A DNA stretch of 35,929 bases from Acanthaster planci (taxonomy: Eukaryota; Echinodermata; Asteroidea; Valvatida; Acanthasteridae), in contig NW_019091470.1 in assembly GCF_001949145.1 (NCBI RefSeq), positions 1 through 35,929 on the forward strand, read 5' to 3'. Within the stretch, counting starts at the first letter, position 1, and every line of letters begins with the position of its first letter. The translations under genes and the position numbers were made by a program. Under the pieces are notes generated by a model that saw nothing but the letters and a program-made list of their open reading frames with translations, ran no database searches and had not been told where the DNA came from. Below, in pieces: positions 1 to 10,948 of the stretch.

Positions 1-180
1 TGATTGGTTCACAAGATGACAGACTGGTTGGTAGGCTGATTGGATGATATGATGACTGGCTGGTTGGTAGGCTGATTGGTTCACAAGATGACTGGCTGGT
101 TGGTAGGCTGATTGGTTCACAAGATGACTGGCCATTTGGTAGGCTGATTGGCGCACAAGATGACTGGCTGGATGGGAGGC
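1..180. repeat. 36-bp minisatellite, about five copies, cut by window edge
   Basis: Five imperfect tandem units of 36 bp run from the first base to about 180. Each begins TGATTGG and ends near GGTTGGTAGGC. Units 1, 3 and 4 share GATTGGTTCACAAGATGAC, unit 2 carries a GATGATA variant and unit 5 a GCGCACAAG variant. The array probably continues left of the window. It has stop codons in every unit when read as protein and shows no coding sign. A CRISPR array is excluded because there are no unique spacers. Confidence 0.9.
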
Positions 181-1022
181 CCTCTAGAGGAAATGTCAGC
201 TGGATGGCATGCCCACCTTGACTGGTGTGAAGTTTAGAAGTTGTTGCATGAATAAATTATTCAAACAGAAGAAAACAAGAATGACAAGGAGTTGAAGTTT
301 TGTTAAGAAACTTCCAAAGTGTCGAGCCCAAACTGCACTTTAAACCAGGGTCCCATCCTTTGTGCTTAAATGAATTCTGGAAAAAGAGCTACATGGGCCA
401 CATAGCATGATGGAGACTATCCTTTACACATTTCAATGCAACAAAAAAAAACAAGATTTCAATATTATTGAAATGATTGGAGTAAAAAAGGAAAAACCAC
501 TGCTCTCAGCTGTGCTGCTATAAATTTCACTTCTGTCAATTCGTTTCAGGCCCTGTGGGCTAAAACTTGATTGTTTGGAAAAGCATACATAATGAAACGT
601 TAATGGCACTTGGATGTGTCTACAAGAACTTACTTGATCCAAGCTTTTCTTCTTGCTTGCTGGATTCTGTACAGGAAGTTCCAATGTTTGCATGATGGCA
701 GTGTCTCATGTAGCCACCTGTCCTGTGGACAGGGAAAAACGTCAGAGAGGCATTTTTGGATATTTCAAAATTTACAAGCCGTCACATTTACGTATATTTT
801 TACGCTGATGAGTAAGTCTTTATGGTTCCTTCCAAAGTGGTGCAAGCTGCAAGCATTCTCTTGAGACAGTAGTTTAAATGGGCAGAAGTCAAAGAAACCA
901 ATTTGTTGGGGCAGGTAACATCAATGAACCCTTCCACAGACACCGCACGAGTAGTTTTACACAATGGTAGAAAGGCACCGTAGGAAGGAAAAAGGGACAA
1001 TTTTGGCCCACAATACCTTCCA
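181..1022. other. Gene-free spacer
   Basis: AT-rich sequence with short open frames on both strands, none with a recognisable domain, codon bias or splice-bounded exon. No transposase, reverse transcriptase or RNA gene was recognised. Confidence 0.6.
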
Positions 1023-1319
1023 TTTGAAAAACGAAGGCAGCGTTTCGTGTGTCGGAAGCCAAGGCACCCGACAGGTGCCATAGATGCGTTATTCATGTTG
1101 TCACAGTATCGCTTAGCGTAAGTTGCATGCGCACTTTGCTAGTATGCGAGTGGAGCGTACGCACATATTAATGTCATTCAAATTTAATTTCACCGGTTCC
1201 TTGTTCGTCTGTCACGCAAGATGTGACGGGGTACCAGTTTTGCATGGTATAACGTATACAGAGCACCCGCCGGGTGCCTTGAAATCTGACGCACGAAACG
1301 CTGCCTTTGTTTTTCAAAA
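1023..1319. mobile_element. Inverted-repeat (foldback/MITE-like) element
   Basis: The stretch at about 1023-1100 is repeated in reverse complement at about 1242-1319. Shared words include ACGAAACGCTGCCTT, TTTTTCAAA and CGGGTGCC. The arms are roughly 75-80 nt and imperfect, around a central piece of about 140 nt. The open frame at 1123-1542 partly overlaps the right arm and looks accidental. This is probably a non-autonomous foldback element. Target-site duplications were not resolved by eye, so the outer limits are approximate. Confidence 0.6.
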
Positions 1320-1600
1320 GGACGCCACCCGTGGTCAGCATTTTATAGTACAGGACAGGTTTTTCGAGGCGCCATACATTGGAAAATTTACGATTTTGGA
1401 AAGCTTTAGGGTGCGCTGGTTTGAAAGTCCAAACTCTGAGAAATACGCCGGTGTAATTAAAATTGGCGAGTCATTCTTATTTCGGAAGATATTAGGATTC
1501 AAAGTTTGTGACAATCCTGCAGTTTGGCTTTCAGGCATTTAAGACATACCTGAAGTAGGGCTGTGGTGGCGACAGATATGAGACAGATTGTAAAAGAGAG

Positions 1601-2122
1601 CCACTACAGCCCACGGATCCCGATCCATCCTTATCCACACATCCATAAACGCAATTTCGTGTCGGCGTACTGAACATTTTCGGCGCACCCACTTATCACC
1701 GTGGGCGCAATTATGTAATACACGGACTGAGCGATAAGACAACACATGTACCAATAGGCTCTTCCAAAACTTCGGCAGCAGTTTAGATGTCTTGACACGG
1801 AACAGCCGTCGAGACGATGAGGGGTCAAGTGACGTAATGTTCAACGACTTTATTTTAAAGATGGCGACTGTGAGAGCGAGCTTGTTAATTGAATGGATAA
1901 AGGAAAAAAGACTGGAAAATACCTGAATAACGTGAGTGAAATCATTCAATAAATGGTTTTTAGAAAGCGGAAAGGTAAAGGATCATGTCCGTGTGCAAAA
2001 GAAATTGCACCAACGATGATAAGTGGGTGCGCCGAAAATGTTCAGTACGCAGACACGAAATTGTGTACACGGATGTGTGGCTAAGAATGGATCGGGAGTG
2101 AGAGTCCGTGCCACAGTAGTGG
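1601..2122. mobile_element. Long inverted-repeat (foldback/MITE-like) element
   Basis: Positions about 1601-1716 and 2000-2122 are reverse complements of each other over more than 100 nt. Highly conserved words include GTGGGTGCGCCGAAAATGTT, CAGTACGC and ACACGAAATTG. The left arm ends in CCACTACAGC and the right arm in CCACAGTAGTGG, so the tips pair. The roughly 280-nt centre has no transposase-like frame. Arm differences (a few per ten bases near the tips) suggest an old insertion. Short frames inside the arms are by-products of the repeat. Confidence 0.75.
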
Positions 2123-2397
2123 GGCTATACTGCAGGCACACACAGCCCGATTTGTGGGGCTAGTAGTAGTACTAGTAGTACAAAACACGCACATCACCAA
2201 ATGGCAACAGCATTGTCATGAAATCCCCCTATGGATATTACCCTCGTTTACAGTTTAAACTTACAAACAGCATTTCTCATCCCGAAAGTTTAAAAAAGCT
2301 TCAACTTTCTTTGTAAATCCTCCATTTTGCAGATGAAAACACCACATTTTCTTTCACACCAGTTCAACAACTAGCGCGCATGTTCCACAGATAAAAA
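2123..2397. other. Spacer with a small GTA-rich simple repeat
   Basis: Contains a short GTA/CTA trinucleotide run near 2160-2180 just outside the foldback element. Otherwise AT-rich with no coding or RNA signal seen. Confidence 0.5.
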
Positions 2398-2660
2398 CGC
2401 CCTCTGTTGAAATAACGAAGAGCGCCCTCTATTGGAATTACGAAGAGCGCCCTCTATTGAAGCGCTCTTTAACTAATTAAGGGCGCCCTCTATTGATGAC
2501 ATAAAAAGCTGCCGACACAAAAAGGAAGAGCGTCCTCTATGGAAATAAATTAGAGAGTTGAGTAATTATGGTTTATAGGACGCCCTCTGTTGAGTCAAAA
2601 CTAAATACAGATTGTACCCACATTATCTTTTTTCTTGCTCATGATAGCGCCCTCTATAGG
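2398..2660. repeat. Cluster of seven dispersed GCGCCCTCT(A/G)TTG words
   Basis: Near-identical 13-14 nt words lie at about 2398, 2421, 2447, 2483, 2530, 2581 and 2647, all in the same orientation. The spacing is irregular (23-66 nt), so this is not a simple tandem array. Four are CGCCCTCTATTG or CGCCCTCTGTTG with a following A or G. The reverse complement CAATAGAGGGCGC contains AGAGGGC, which fits the AGRKGGC core of the CTCF consensus, although the upstream half fits poorly. It could be a nested set of short element ends or a protein-binding cluster. Confidence 0.65.
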
Positions 2661-3973
2661 TGGCACCTTTTTAAAACCACCAGCCTCTAAACCAGCCGTT
2701 GATTTTTGATCACCTGCTACTTTTAGTGACCACTAACTTCTTAGAACAACCAACTAAAATATCTATCAACAAGCTACAAGGGGTGTCAGACCATAATCAG
2801 GTGTAAACGGTAAAACTATCTCCCCGCGGTAATTGTGTCCCCCCCACCCCCAAACACTTACCGCGGATCGCACCCCCTTAAGTTGTCCGGGGGGTGCATT
2901 TATTTTAGGAAAATTAATCCAGCCAAGAGATGTTGCGTCCTCTTTAATTATGTAAGTCATACACAGGCAATTGTTTAAAATGGTATAGTATCTGCTTACG
3001 TCATAATCTGAGGGACACACCGACTTCTGTGTGTTTGTGATTATGAGCCACAGTTGCGGCTGTGTAGTTAGTTCGATCTTTTATATATTTTTAAAAAATA
3101 ACGAATCGATAAAAAATTAGCTACGACAGAGATTATTTTCAATGAGGCGCGAGGTATCGGGGACCTTGCCAGAAACTGAAGATGAATGGAAGAAAGCGAT
3201 TCAGATGAATGGGAGAAAGCGAACAGTTTAAAAAAAAAAGTTTTAAATTTTCAACTTTTTAGTTGTCTCCTTAGGGTCACCATACCGATGGCGACTGAAA
3301 TATAGCCTTTTCTGCAATTAAGGTCTTGTCTGTTTTCGGATCACACGGTCACTTCCTAATTTGGATTCCAGCAACAGCTTTATGTTTCAAACGAGTAATC
3401 AAATTTTGAGATATGAAGCTGCAAAGAATTTCATTTTCATTTATCTCAAATGATTTAGATGTACAAATATTTCTAGGGTGAGCGATACATGGCTTTGGGA
3501 CCAAGCCGCGATTTAAAAAGGTCCTTTAAATGGGGGGGGGGAGCCATCCATGAAGGACAGCACCCAGACTTACCAACCCGATATTTCACATTACAAGACA
3601 AGCGTAAATAGAGTACCCGACTACTAAGAGGTAAATTTTTTAGCATCATGATTCAGTGATCGTCGCAATGAAAATTCCTTCGGTGTTTACGTAAGGCTTT
3701 GCCTTTGAAGCCAGTGTTGTATTGACCAACGAATAGCTGAATGTGAACACGGTAGGTACATTTTCGATTTTTTTCCCCCTTACGTTAAATTTTCTGAAAT
3801 AAGCCTAAAGCTTTCATACAGGCTCGGCCATATGTCACTTGTCCGGATCAGATCATGGTGGTAGGCGCAGGCCTAGTCTCGACTCCAATTTTACTAGTTT
3901 TTAATGGGCCTACCCATATAGGACATAGGGCCTACCAAAATCAGTTTGACACAGTGAATCTTCGAAAATAACA
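2661..3973. other. Gene-free spacer with two C/G-rich hairpins
   Basis: No supported gene. Two perfect short stems sit side by side: CCGCGGTAA at 2824-2832 with TTACCGCGG at 2858-2866, and GCACCCCC at 2870-2877 with GGGGGTGC at 2890-2897. A run of about ten G lies near 3531-3541. The remaining sequence is AT-rich with frequent stops on both strands. Confidence 0.55.
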
Positions 3974-4266
3974 GTCCAGTTGTGTTCAGAATTACGTAAT
4001 TGCTTAGCACAGCATTCAGCTTTTAGACTTTCATCAGGAAATCTTCATGCAGTTGGCCTACAGACATGACAGTGGAACAAAGTTCCGGTTTCTGTGTAAT
4101 GTTAGATCATATTCTCGTCACTGTCCTGACTGTCATCACTGGTCTGTGTAAGTTACTTCCAGTCTGGAAATAGGATAAGCCTACTATCTGGTTTTACCAT
4201 GGTTTTACTGAATAAATCTGGAAATAACAGATTGTGCCAAGCAATATGATTCTGAACACAACTGGA
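3974..4266. mobile_element. Small inverted-repeat element (about 290 bp)
   Basis: TCCAGTTGTGTTCAGAAT at 3975-3992 is the perfect reverse complement of 4249-4266. Pairing continues inward, with gaps, through GCTTAGCACA (about 4002-4011) against TGTGCCAAGC (about 4233-4242). The arms are about 35-40 nt with a centre of about 220 nt. There is no coding content, which fits a MITE or foldback remnant. The flanks were not resolved well enough to name a target duplication. Confidence 0.6.
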
Positions 4267-4707
4267 TAATAATTTTTAAAGGTTTGGGGGTCGTGACCAA
4301 TTCTGTCAGGGGTGTTAAAACAAAATCTTTCTGAATTAAAACCAAGTTCAATTTTGGACTTTATAATTTCCCTTTTAGCAATAAAAAAAATCCTTCAGAG
4401 CCATAGATCTTGAAAAAAGGAGAATATCCTACAATGTATTGTAGGAATTAATGTAAACTAACAAAAAGATGACCTTTCAATTTTTGGGGGGTAGAAAATC
4501 TGTGAAATGCAAATGGTTTTCCAATTCTTGAGCCACAAGCCACATTCACATTCCCATGCGCTCACTAAGTGTAAATGTATTTCTATTAATTGTATTGGGC
4601 CCGTGTCAGTGTTTTAAAATAACATGCAACCAGATACCGGAAAATACACACTTCAAAAAGTGCTTTCTCTTCTGGGAGTTTCAGGAAAAAAAACAAGTGG
4701 GCGGAGA

Positions 4708-4767
4708 CTACCCCTAGAACTGTGGGGTTTGTGGCGGACGACACCCCTCCCCCAGTTCTGGGGGTAG
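4708..4767. repeat. Stem-loop upstream of the RGS9BP-like start
   Basis: The left arm at 4708-4727 (CTACCCCTAGAACTGTGGGG) is almost the exact reverse complement of 4749-4767. There is one C/T difference and one bulged T, with a loop of about 21 nt. It ends about 175 bp before the ATG of the RGS9BP-like gene, so it lies in the probable promoter or 5'UTR of that gene. Confidence 0.6.
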
Positions 4768-4942
4768 GCAGAGACAAGAAACTGATGTTTTTTTTCCTTG
4801 TACACATCGTCATAACCACTCTTGCAGATTGTCTCTTAACAAAGAGGGTCAACGAAGACTTTGACGCTCTCACTTTGCGGTCATTTTGCAAAACTTATGG
4901 ATGCACCTTGATGCTTAATGAGCAAACATCAGTACAACCAAG

Positions 4943-7819
4943 ATGGTCCACTCTCATATTGAGGATTCGGTGATCCGACGGCACAGCAGTACTCCGGTGC
5001 AGTCCACTATGCACACTGAGAACAGCGGAGAAATTGACGACTGCGGCACGGACGAGTGCCAAAGTGTATGTTAATAATATCAGTGTACCTGATTTTTTGC
5101 AAAACTTTAATATTTTGGGAGAGCTCAAGTATTCCACAACAGTCGTGTTGTGTTTATGTTTCAGCGATGCTTTCAGTCGTGTTTCTGTGTATGTTTAACA
5201 GATTAGGACCTCTTCAGTGCAGAAAGCATGCCAGACATGATCAGGTCAACTCTACTGTCTCACTATTTTCATGAATTTCTCTGTACCTTTCAAGAGGCAG
5301 AGACAAGGTCCTCCGTATTTCACCTGCCAAATTTGAGGTCTTATGCGAAGGTCAATTTTCTTCAACCTTTTTTAGCGCTGAGAGTGAAGCCAAGTGATTT
5401 CAATTTGATCGGCCGGGACATGTTCAACTTCTTCAAAAGATCAATGATTCAGTAGTCTGGTGACAGCGGTATTACTATAGAGAGACTGTGTAGAAAAGAC
5501 ACCGGATACCGGATCTTTTTCATGCATTGAATTAAGTAATTAAAAAACCCTTATTTTTGGACTCTTATACACAATTTTCTGACCAAGTAAATATGTTTTA
5601 AATATCTGACTACAGCTTGTCAAAGAGTTCAACACAGAGACAGCACGGTATCACGACCTGGTCCTGGCACTCGGCGGCTCCAGCGACTCGGAATACCTGC
5701 GAGACGAACTCAAGAAAACAAGACGCACTGCGTCTGAGCTGGCCAGACGCAGCAAGCAAACGCTCATACCTCACCTCAAAGCGTGAGTACCGCGTAGCCA
5801 ATTTACGCCCTTAATGGCTCCACAAAATTAAGTCGAAGAATCTTGTAGCTGATCACATGCTACTATGTCCTCAGAGAGTCTGCTAGGTAGAGGGTTGTAA
5901 CAAAAAAAGCTGGAGTCCGATTGCCTATGAGTAGTGCTTTTTTTCTTTTTACCTTGAAATCATCCCTTGGCTTAATTGTCCTTTGCGGCAGGGATTTCGA
6001 TTTCAAGTCTGAGCGTGGTGACTACGAACGACTGTGGAACATGTTTGTGTCGTGCGCAGAGCTGTACGAGAGTCATCTCCGTAAATCATTGGAACTGGAG
6101 AGGTCATTCCCCATCCATGCTGGTAGGTCCCTCCCGGTTCGCAGACTTGGTGAATTTCTAACCAAGATTTCTCAGAAGGGACGATTAGTCAGCATCTGTG
6201 GAATATGTCGACCTACCCCAGATTTTGGTCGTTACTTTTTCTTCGTCAGCTGTTTGATCTAAAGTAAATTTAGCTAGCGAATTATCTGGTCAACAGGTTG
6301 TAACCAGACAACAAAATAACACGACTCGATTTCTGTCTCCCTTAACCACTTTTTGCTGGAGGATTTGGAAATTCAATCTGGCTAGCTGTAAACACAGGCA
6401 TGGCCAACTGGTAGAAACGTCAAGCAATGTCTCAGAGGTCACGCTAAAGAGATATACAAATTTCTATTGCACTGATTCTTACAAATCACTTGTGCCATTT
6501 GGCTGAATATCTAAAATTGGCTGCTTGCCTTTTTCGAACGTCAAAATCTTCAGCAAAAAACTAACACCCTCAGCACCCTCAAACTCGTTGATGGACATCT
6601 GAAGATCCGCTGAAGATTTGTGGGTTGAAGGTCTAGCACAGCCCATAAACACAGCCCCAGTGTATTAAGATTAATGCATCACTGTACACGTACATAGCAA
6701 GTAAATTTGAATAATCAGTTTCATGTTTGTTTATCCAGGTCCACATGTTCTGATCAACACGGGGGTGATGGAACCTGTCGGTGTGGACAACATTCCGGTC
6801 AACGTCGAGAACCTAGACGTGCCCTCCGTGGACCGCATGGTGCTGGAGAGAGAGGACTTGAAGAACCAGGAGAGGTGAGAGTGTCTTGGAGATTGATGAG
6901 GATAGGGGATTGTCTAATCTTAGTGTTGTCAGACGTATTATCGTTCAGTGCAATCCATGGCTCAGAAATTCAAGCGTGAAGTACTGTTTGCCGTGAACTG
7001 AATCACCGGTCGACCACTGTTCTTCACTTGATGTTGCGCCAAGATTGACTCGCCATCCGCTCTTTTCTGAAAAATTTCCAGAGACATCCTGGAGCTGCGG
7101 AATCTGATCTCTGAGATGCAGCGGCGCGTGGACATTAAGCCCTGGATGATTGAGCCCTTGCTGGACTACAAACTGGACTACGAGAAGTCGCAGTCCTCGC
7201 TCAGCGACATAGCCTCGTCCAACGGAACGGTGAGTTCGCTCCCCCCCCATCCCGCGCGGGTATCAATCAGACCATGAAAGAAGATTTCTTACACAACAAA
7301 GTGACTGATTTTTGTCTTATTCATTTGCAAATTGCTTCCCTCAGCTGCAAATTTTTCTCACGAGTAAACCAGGATTTCCTGACCGTAAACAAGTGAGCTG
7401 TAAGTTTTGTGATTCCTTGAAATTGAAAAGAGCTTTCTTGCGAGTTAATTTGTGGTTCATAGGCTGTTTTTAGTAGGCATAAACAAGACTATAAAGAACA
7501 AACTAGATAACAACCACCACCTACTGTGACATATTTGAAAACAAGACCAAAAAATCTTCGGCAAAATTTTGATCAATGATTTAAAAAATTGAATTGAATA
7601 CGAAATAGAGGAAAAAAACTTGATAATTCACCAATTTATGAGTGTCAGGGCAAAGTTTCAGCTTCCACATTTCCAATCCTGCAGGAGACGACCTATGACC
7701 CCCACCAGCGTCGCAAGTGCATCTGCCTGGTATCCATTGCCTTGCTCTCCCTGGTTGCCTTCACCGTCGTGCTGGTGGTCTGTCTGGTCAAGTTTGACAC
7801 AAAAACGAATGGTGATTAG
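4943..7819 (+). CDS. rgs9bp: RGS9-anchor / R7-binding family protein (R9AP-like), six exons, complete
   Basis: Membrane anchor of R7-family RGS proteins. In the family it tethers the RGS/G-beta-5 complex to membranes and speeds G-alpha deactivation. Exons: 4943-5065, 5616-5782, 5992-6122, 6739-6874, 7082-7229, 7685-7819 (stop TAG 7817-7819). They join in phase to 840 nt, 279 aa. The ATG at 4943 has A at -3, G at +4 and an in-frame TGA at 4919-4921. Exons 1-2 join to give DECQSLVKEFNTETARYHDL, then LVLALGGSSDSEYLRDEL, closely matching the R9AP/R7BP N-terminal helix. Exon 3 gives YERLWNMFVSCAELYESHL, also R9AP-like. The middle is rich in charged helix (exons 4-5), with PWMIEPLLDYK resembling the R9AP segment before the SNARE-like end. 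Exon 6 ends in basic HQRRKC and one membrane helix (about residues 247-270), as in R9AP and unlike the palmitoylated basic tail of R7BP. All donors are GT. Family assignment is firm. R9AP rather than R7BP rests mainly on the tail anchor. Confidence 0.9.
7685..7819 (+). other. rgs9bp: Last exon of the RGS9BP-like gene: C-terminal membrane anchor
   Basis: Preceded by acceptor TCCTGCAG. It encodes 44 residues: a basic stretch (HQRRK), two cysteines at the membrane face (C247, C249), about 24 hydrophobic residues including LVSIALLSLVAFTVVLVV, and a short polar tail. This is the single-pass tail anchor expected for R9AP. The cysteines could also be acylated, which is inference. Confidence 0.85.
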
Positions 7820-10800
7820 CAGTGCTGTACGGAGAAAGTTAGAAATGAGAAGCCAACTGGCCCCTAGAAAAAAGAAGTTAGGCACCAGGTCGATTTTCCT
7901 ACATACTGTACACACATTTGTAAAATAAACAAATTACATTTACTAGTACAAAATCTGACAAAATGCACAGAAACATGATTCTGTCAATTAGCAGCAGGAC
8001 AGATGGGCTTTGGATTTTGTGCTTGTGGAATAAGTCAAAAATAGCAATCAATTATATGAAAAAAAAAGCCGAAAGAAAAGACACGCATGTTTGTTCTCTT
8101 ACATGTTCTTTTGAGTATTTCGTAGGCCCACCTGGAACGGGACCAGACCAAGGGAAACTTCAAGTACATCTGGGACTGTAAGAAGTTTATTGCAGGCATA
8201 GATTGCTGGTGCATCATGAATATGCAAAATGCCTCAGCTCCCCATACACACTCTAGACGGCGTGTGATCACAAACCAAATGCGACTGTTTTGGTGGCACT
8301 GTACTGCACTGGTGATTAGTCGTATGTTGGAAGTGTTTCACATTACATGACAACAAGGCATTGTTTCTGGGCAGAGTATCATTCTTTTTCCTTGGAGAAC
8401 TGAACCTCTTGAAATAGAGCATTTTTATTTTCTTGTAAAGTATTCAAAAACCTTTGTGCCAGAAGTCTCATTTTTAGATTACATAAATGATTTTACAAAA
8501 TTTGGGTATTTTGTGTTATCGCACTTCGTGTGGATTTATGTATTAACGCAGGAGCCTCGCCAAGAGGTCATTGTGCTGTTGTCATAGCGACTGTCTCGCG
8601 CTTTGTTTCTAAGGTCAGTATTCTTAATGTTCCGTATTCTGTTCGAACAATAAATCTACGAACCAAACTAACCAGCAGTTTTTTGTACCAGCAAAAAGTA
8701 CTTGACTACGTAGTAAATTATACAGTTTATTTCATATATGAAAACAGATGTGTATTCATGTAAACAAACAAAGCAGTACTTCTTTTGTGGTCTGCTGAAT
8801 TTCTAATTACAATAACAATGATGCAGTTGTGAGCAACTTGAACACAGTTTGAGAGGATTCAAAGACAGATGCAGTAGATAATAGACGTGTGATCTAGTAC
8901 AACTCTATACTCGATAATGTCATTAACTAAATCAAATGCAGCCATGGGCTACACTGAGCATTGAGATTCACAGTGCATGTATCATCGGTGTTTGAGGTAA
9001 AGCCGGTTTGTAGCAGGGTAGCAGCCTAACAGGGTTACAACCCTGGAAAAGGTATTTATTGGCAACAAAACTGAAGCGTAAGGGACCCAAAGTACCAACT
9101 CGTGTTTTCTATTTTTGCAACAGTATTTTGATGAAGATTATTATTGGTGTACTCTGGCTTTGTTTCTTTTTTAACATAACATATTGAACATTTCCGATGT
9201 CATCAGGGTTTGGTCAATGGATCTCACTGCTATTCAAAAATTAAAGGTCAAACTTCATAGTTATAAATGATAAGCCTTTGTAGAATTCAGACTTGAGGTT
9301 TTTTGTGAGCTTGGCAAATAGATGAACATTCAGTATGTCCATCCATGTATTCAATTATTTTCAAGACAGATATATGGCAAACCACTTCTATCATTACCAC
9401 GAGTGTGCTACGATTAATGTTCGATGCATTTTATTCCGTATTCAAGCATTCCTCAACACACAGTCATACCGATATAATCCTATTTATTTTAACCAGTTTT
9501 TTCTCTGTCAAATTATTGACGGAAATGAAAGCAAGAAAGACAACTCATTCCAGCATTTTCAACCACTTGTGATGTGCAATACAAATTGTTCTCTGTGTAT
9601 AGCATTTTAATGATTGTTCACTCAGATTAGAAAATAAAAATATATATATATTGTGATACAGGTATTTTATTTAGTATTTTATTCAGTATTCTGTTTTTGG
9701 CCAAAATGTAGTTGTACGACACATATTTACGTAGAAGTACTCTGTGAATATATTATGCTAAACCTTTGCATGATACATTGATGTTTATGAATCTGCCTTT
9801 ATATGTATGCAAAGATATCAAGAGTTTTTCTTTTTTAAACCTAAGTCAATGTGATCTGCCAGAATTGTGTGAAATACCGCATAATGGAGCCGACTTGTCA
9901 GTAAGATATATAAAAACCTACTAACAAAAATATATTTATCATATTCAATTTAAGAACAATGAAATGATTACCAGGACGTGCCTGTCAAATGTTTTGTTTG
10001 AGTTGGAAATTTTTGCTCAAATGGAAACTGTGTGCTAGTCGTTAATACCTCTAAATTTACCGAAAATGTGAACAATTTTTGGATGTAAATGTATGATCTT
10101 GATTTTACCAGATACCTTTTCATTTCATGTGAAATCTAATCATATTTTTGCTGTATTTTATGTGTGCTTTATGGGTATAATTTATGTTTGTCAAATAGCA
10201 CAAGTGGTTGAAGTGAATAAAAGATGATGAACTTTGCCACTTTGAATGATTTTGTCCATCATCTGTCTTGTGTTGCCAAGTTTGAGTCGCAGTGTTTGGT
10301 TTAAGGCTCATCCTAAATGTGCTTCTCCACACTCTGCAGGTGTGACACTTTCATCTTTGGGAGATAGTGATCTGTGTTTATAGAATGCTGCCCGCTTATA
10401 CACAATTAGCGATCAGAGAGTGTCAAAGGTTACACATTCAGAGAGATTTGTTGATTTGAAATATGCACTGCCATGAGTTGCATAAGTGCTGCAAAGCCCA
10501 CGGCCCAAATCCAAACCTGAAATGCATGTCTTCGAACTTCCTGCCAAAGAGGGCACAATGCAATGTGATAAAATAGGTTCTCTGCAGTGACCACTAGATC
10601 GACGTACTCAATTGAGTGCTTGTTTGGGTTGCTATCACAGACGGCAGTTATTGGTTTGTAAAATTTAGTTGCAATGAAAGCGTCTACACATTTACATCAT
10701 GCGGAAACAATAACCCTTCCCTCCCTTATGGTGCACCATGAATCACTTTGTGTTAGGGCACGTCCAATTTACTTGGCTGTGGCTATTAAAAAATGCATAT

Positions 10801-10948
10801 TCCCATGGAAGTTGAGAGTTAGTGGCTTCAAGCCTTAACCAAAGACACGTGTTGTTTCAGTCGCGGCCCAGTAATTTGGACGTGTGGCTTTTTTTTTCTC
10901 CCACTAGCCCGTCTCCTGTGTTATACATACCCAGCAGCATCAGGTTTT
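7820..10948. other. AT-rich 3'UTR and spacer between RGS9BP-like and lipid-binding genes
   Basis: No supported coding exon in about 3.1 kb. Plus-strand AATAAA hexamers lie at 7924-7929 (105 nt after the stop), 8649-8654 and 10216-10221, so the gene may have a short or a long 3'UTR. A TA-repeat occurs near 9640. The word GPPGTG read near 8127 in one frame is not backed by any domain. Confidence 0.55.
7924..7929 (+). promoter_or_regulatory. Candidate proximal poly(A) signal of the RGS9BP-like gene
   Basis: Canonical AATAAA 105 nt downstream of the TAG stop, with T-rich sequence following. Alternative hexamers lie further down at 8649 and 10216. Confidence 0.5.

Noticed and set aside
1-180. CRISPR-like regular repeat
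   Set aside because: Units are contiguous 36-mers without unique spacers in an animal genome.
1123-1542. 139-codon plus-strand frame in the repeat region
   Set aside because: No recognisable domain, starts inside an inverted-repeat element, no splice or promoter support.
4722-4973. 83-codon frame overlapping the RGS9BP-like first exon
   Set aside because: Wrong frame; the ATG at 4943 in another frame joins in phase to the family-typical second exon.
8100-8180. GPPGTG P-loop-like word on the plus strand
   Set aside because: Short frame, no Walker B or other ATPase features, no splice-bounded exon; treated as 3'UTR or spacer coincidence.
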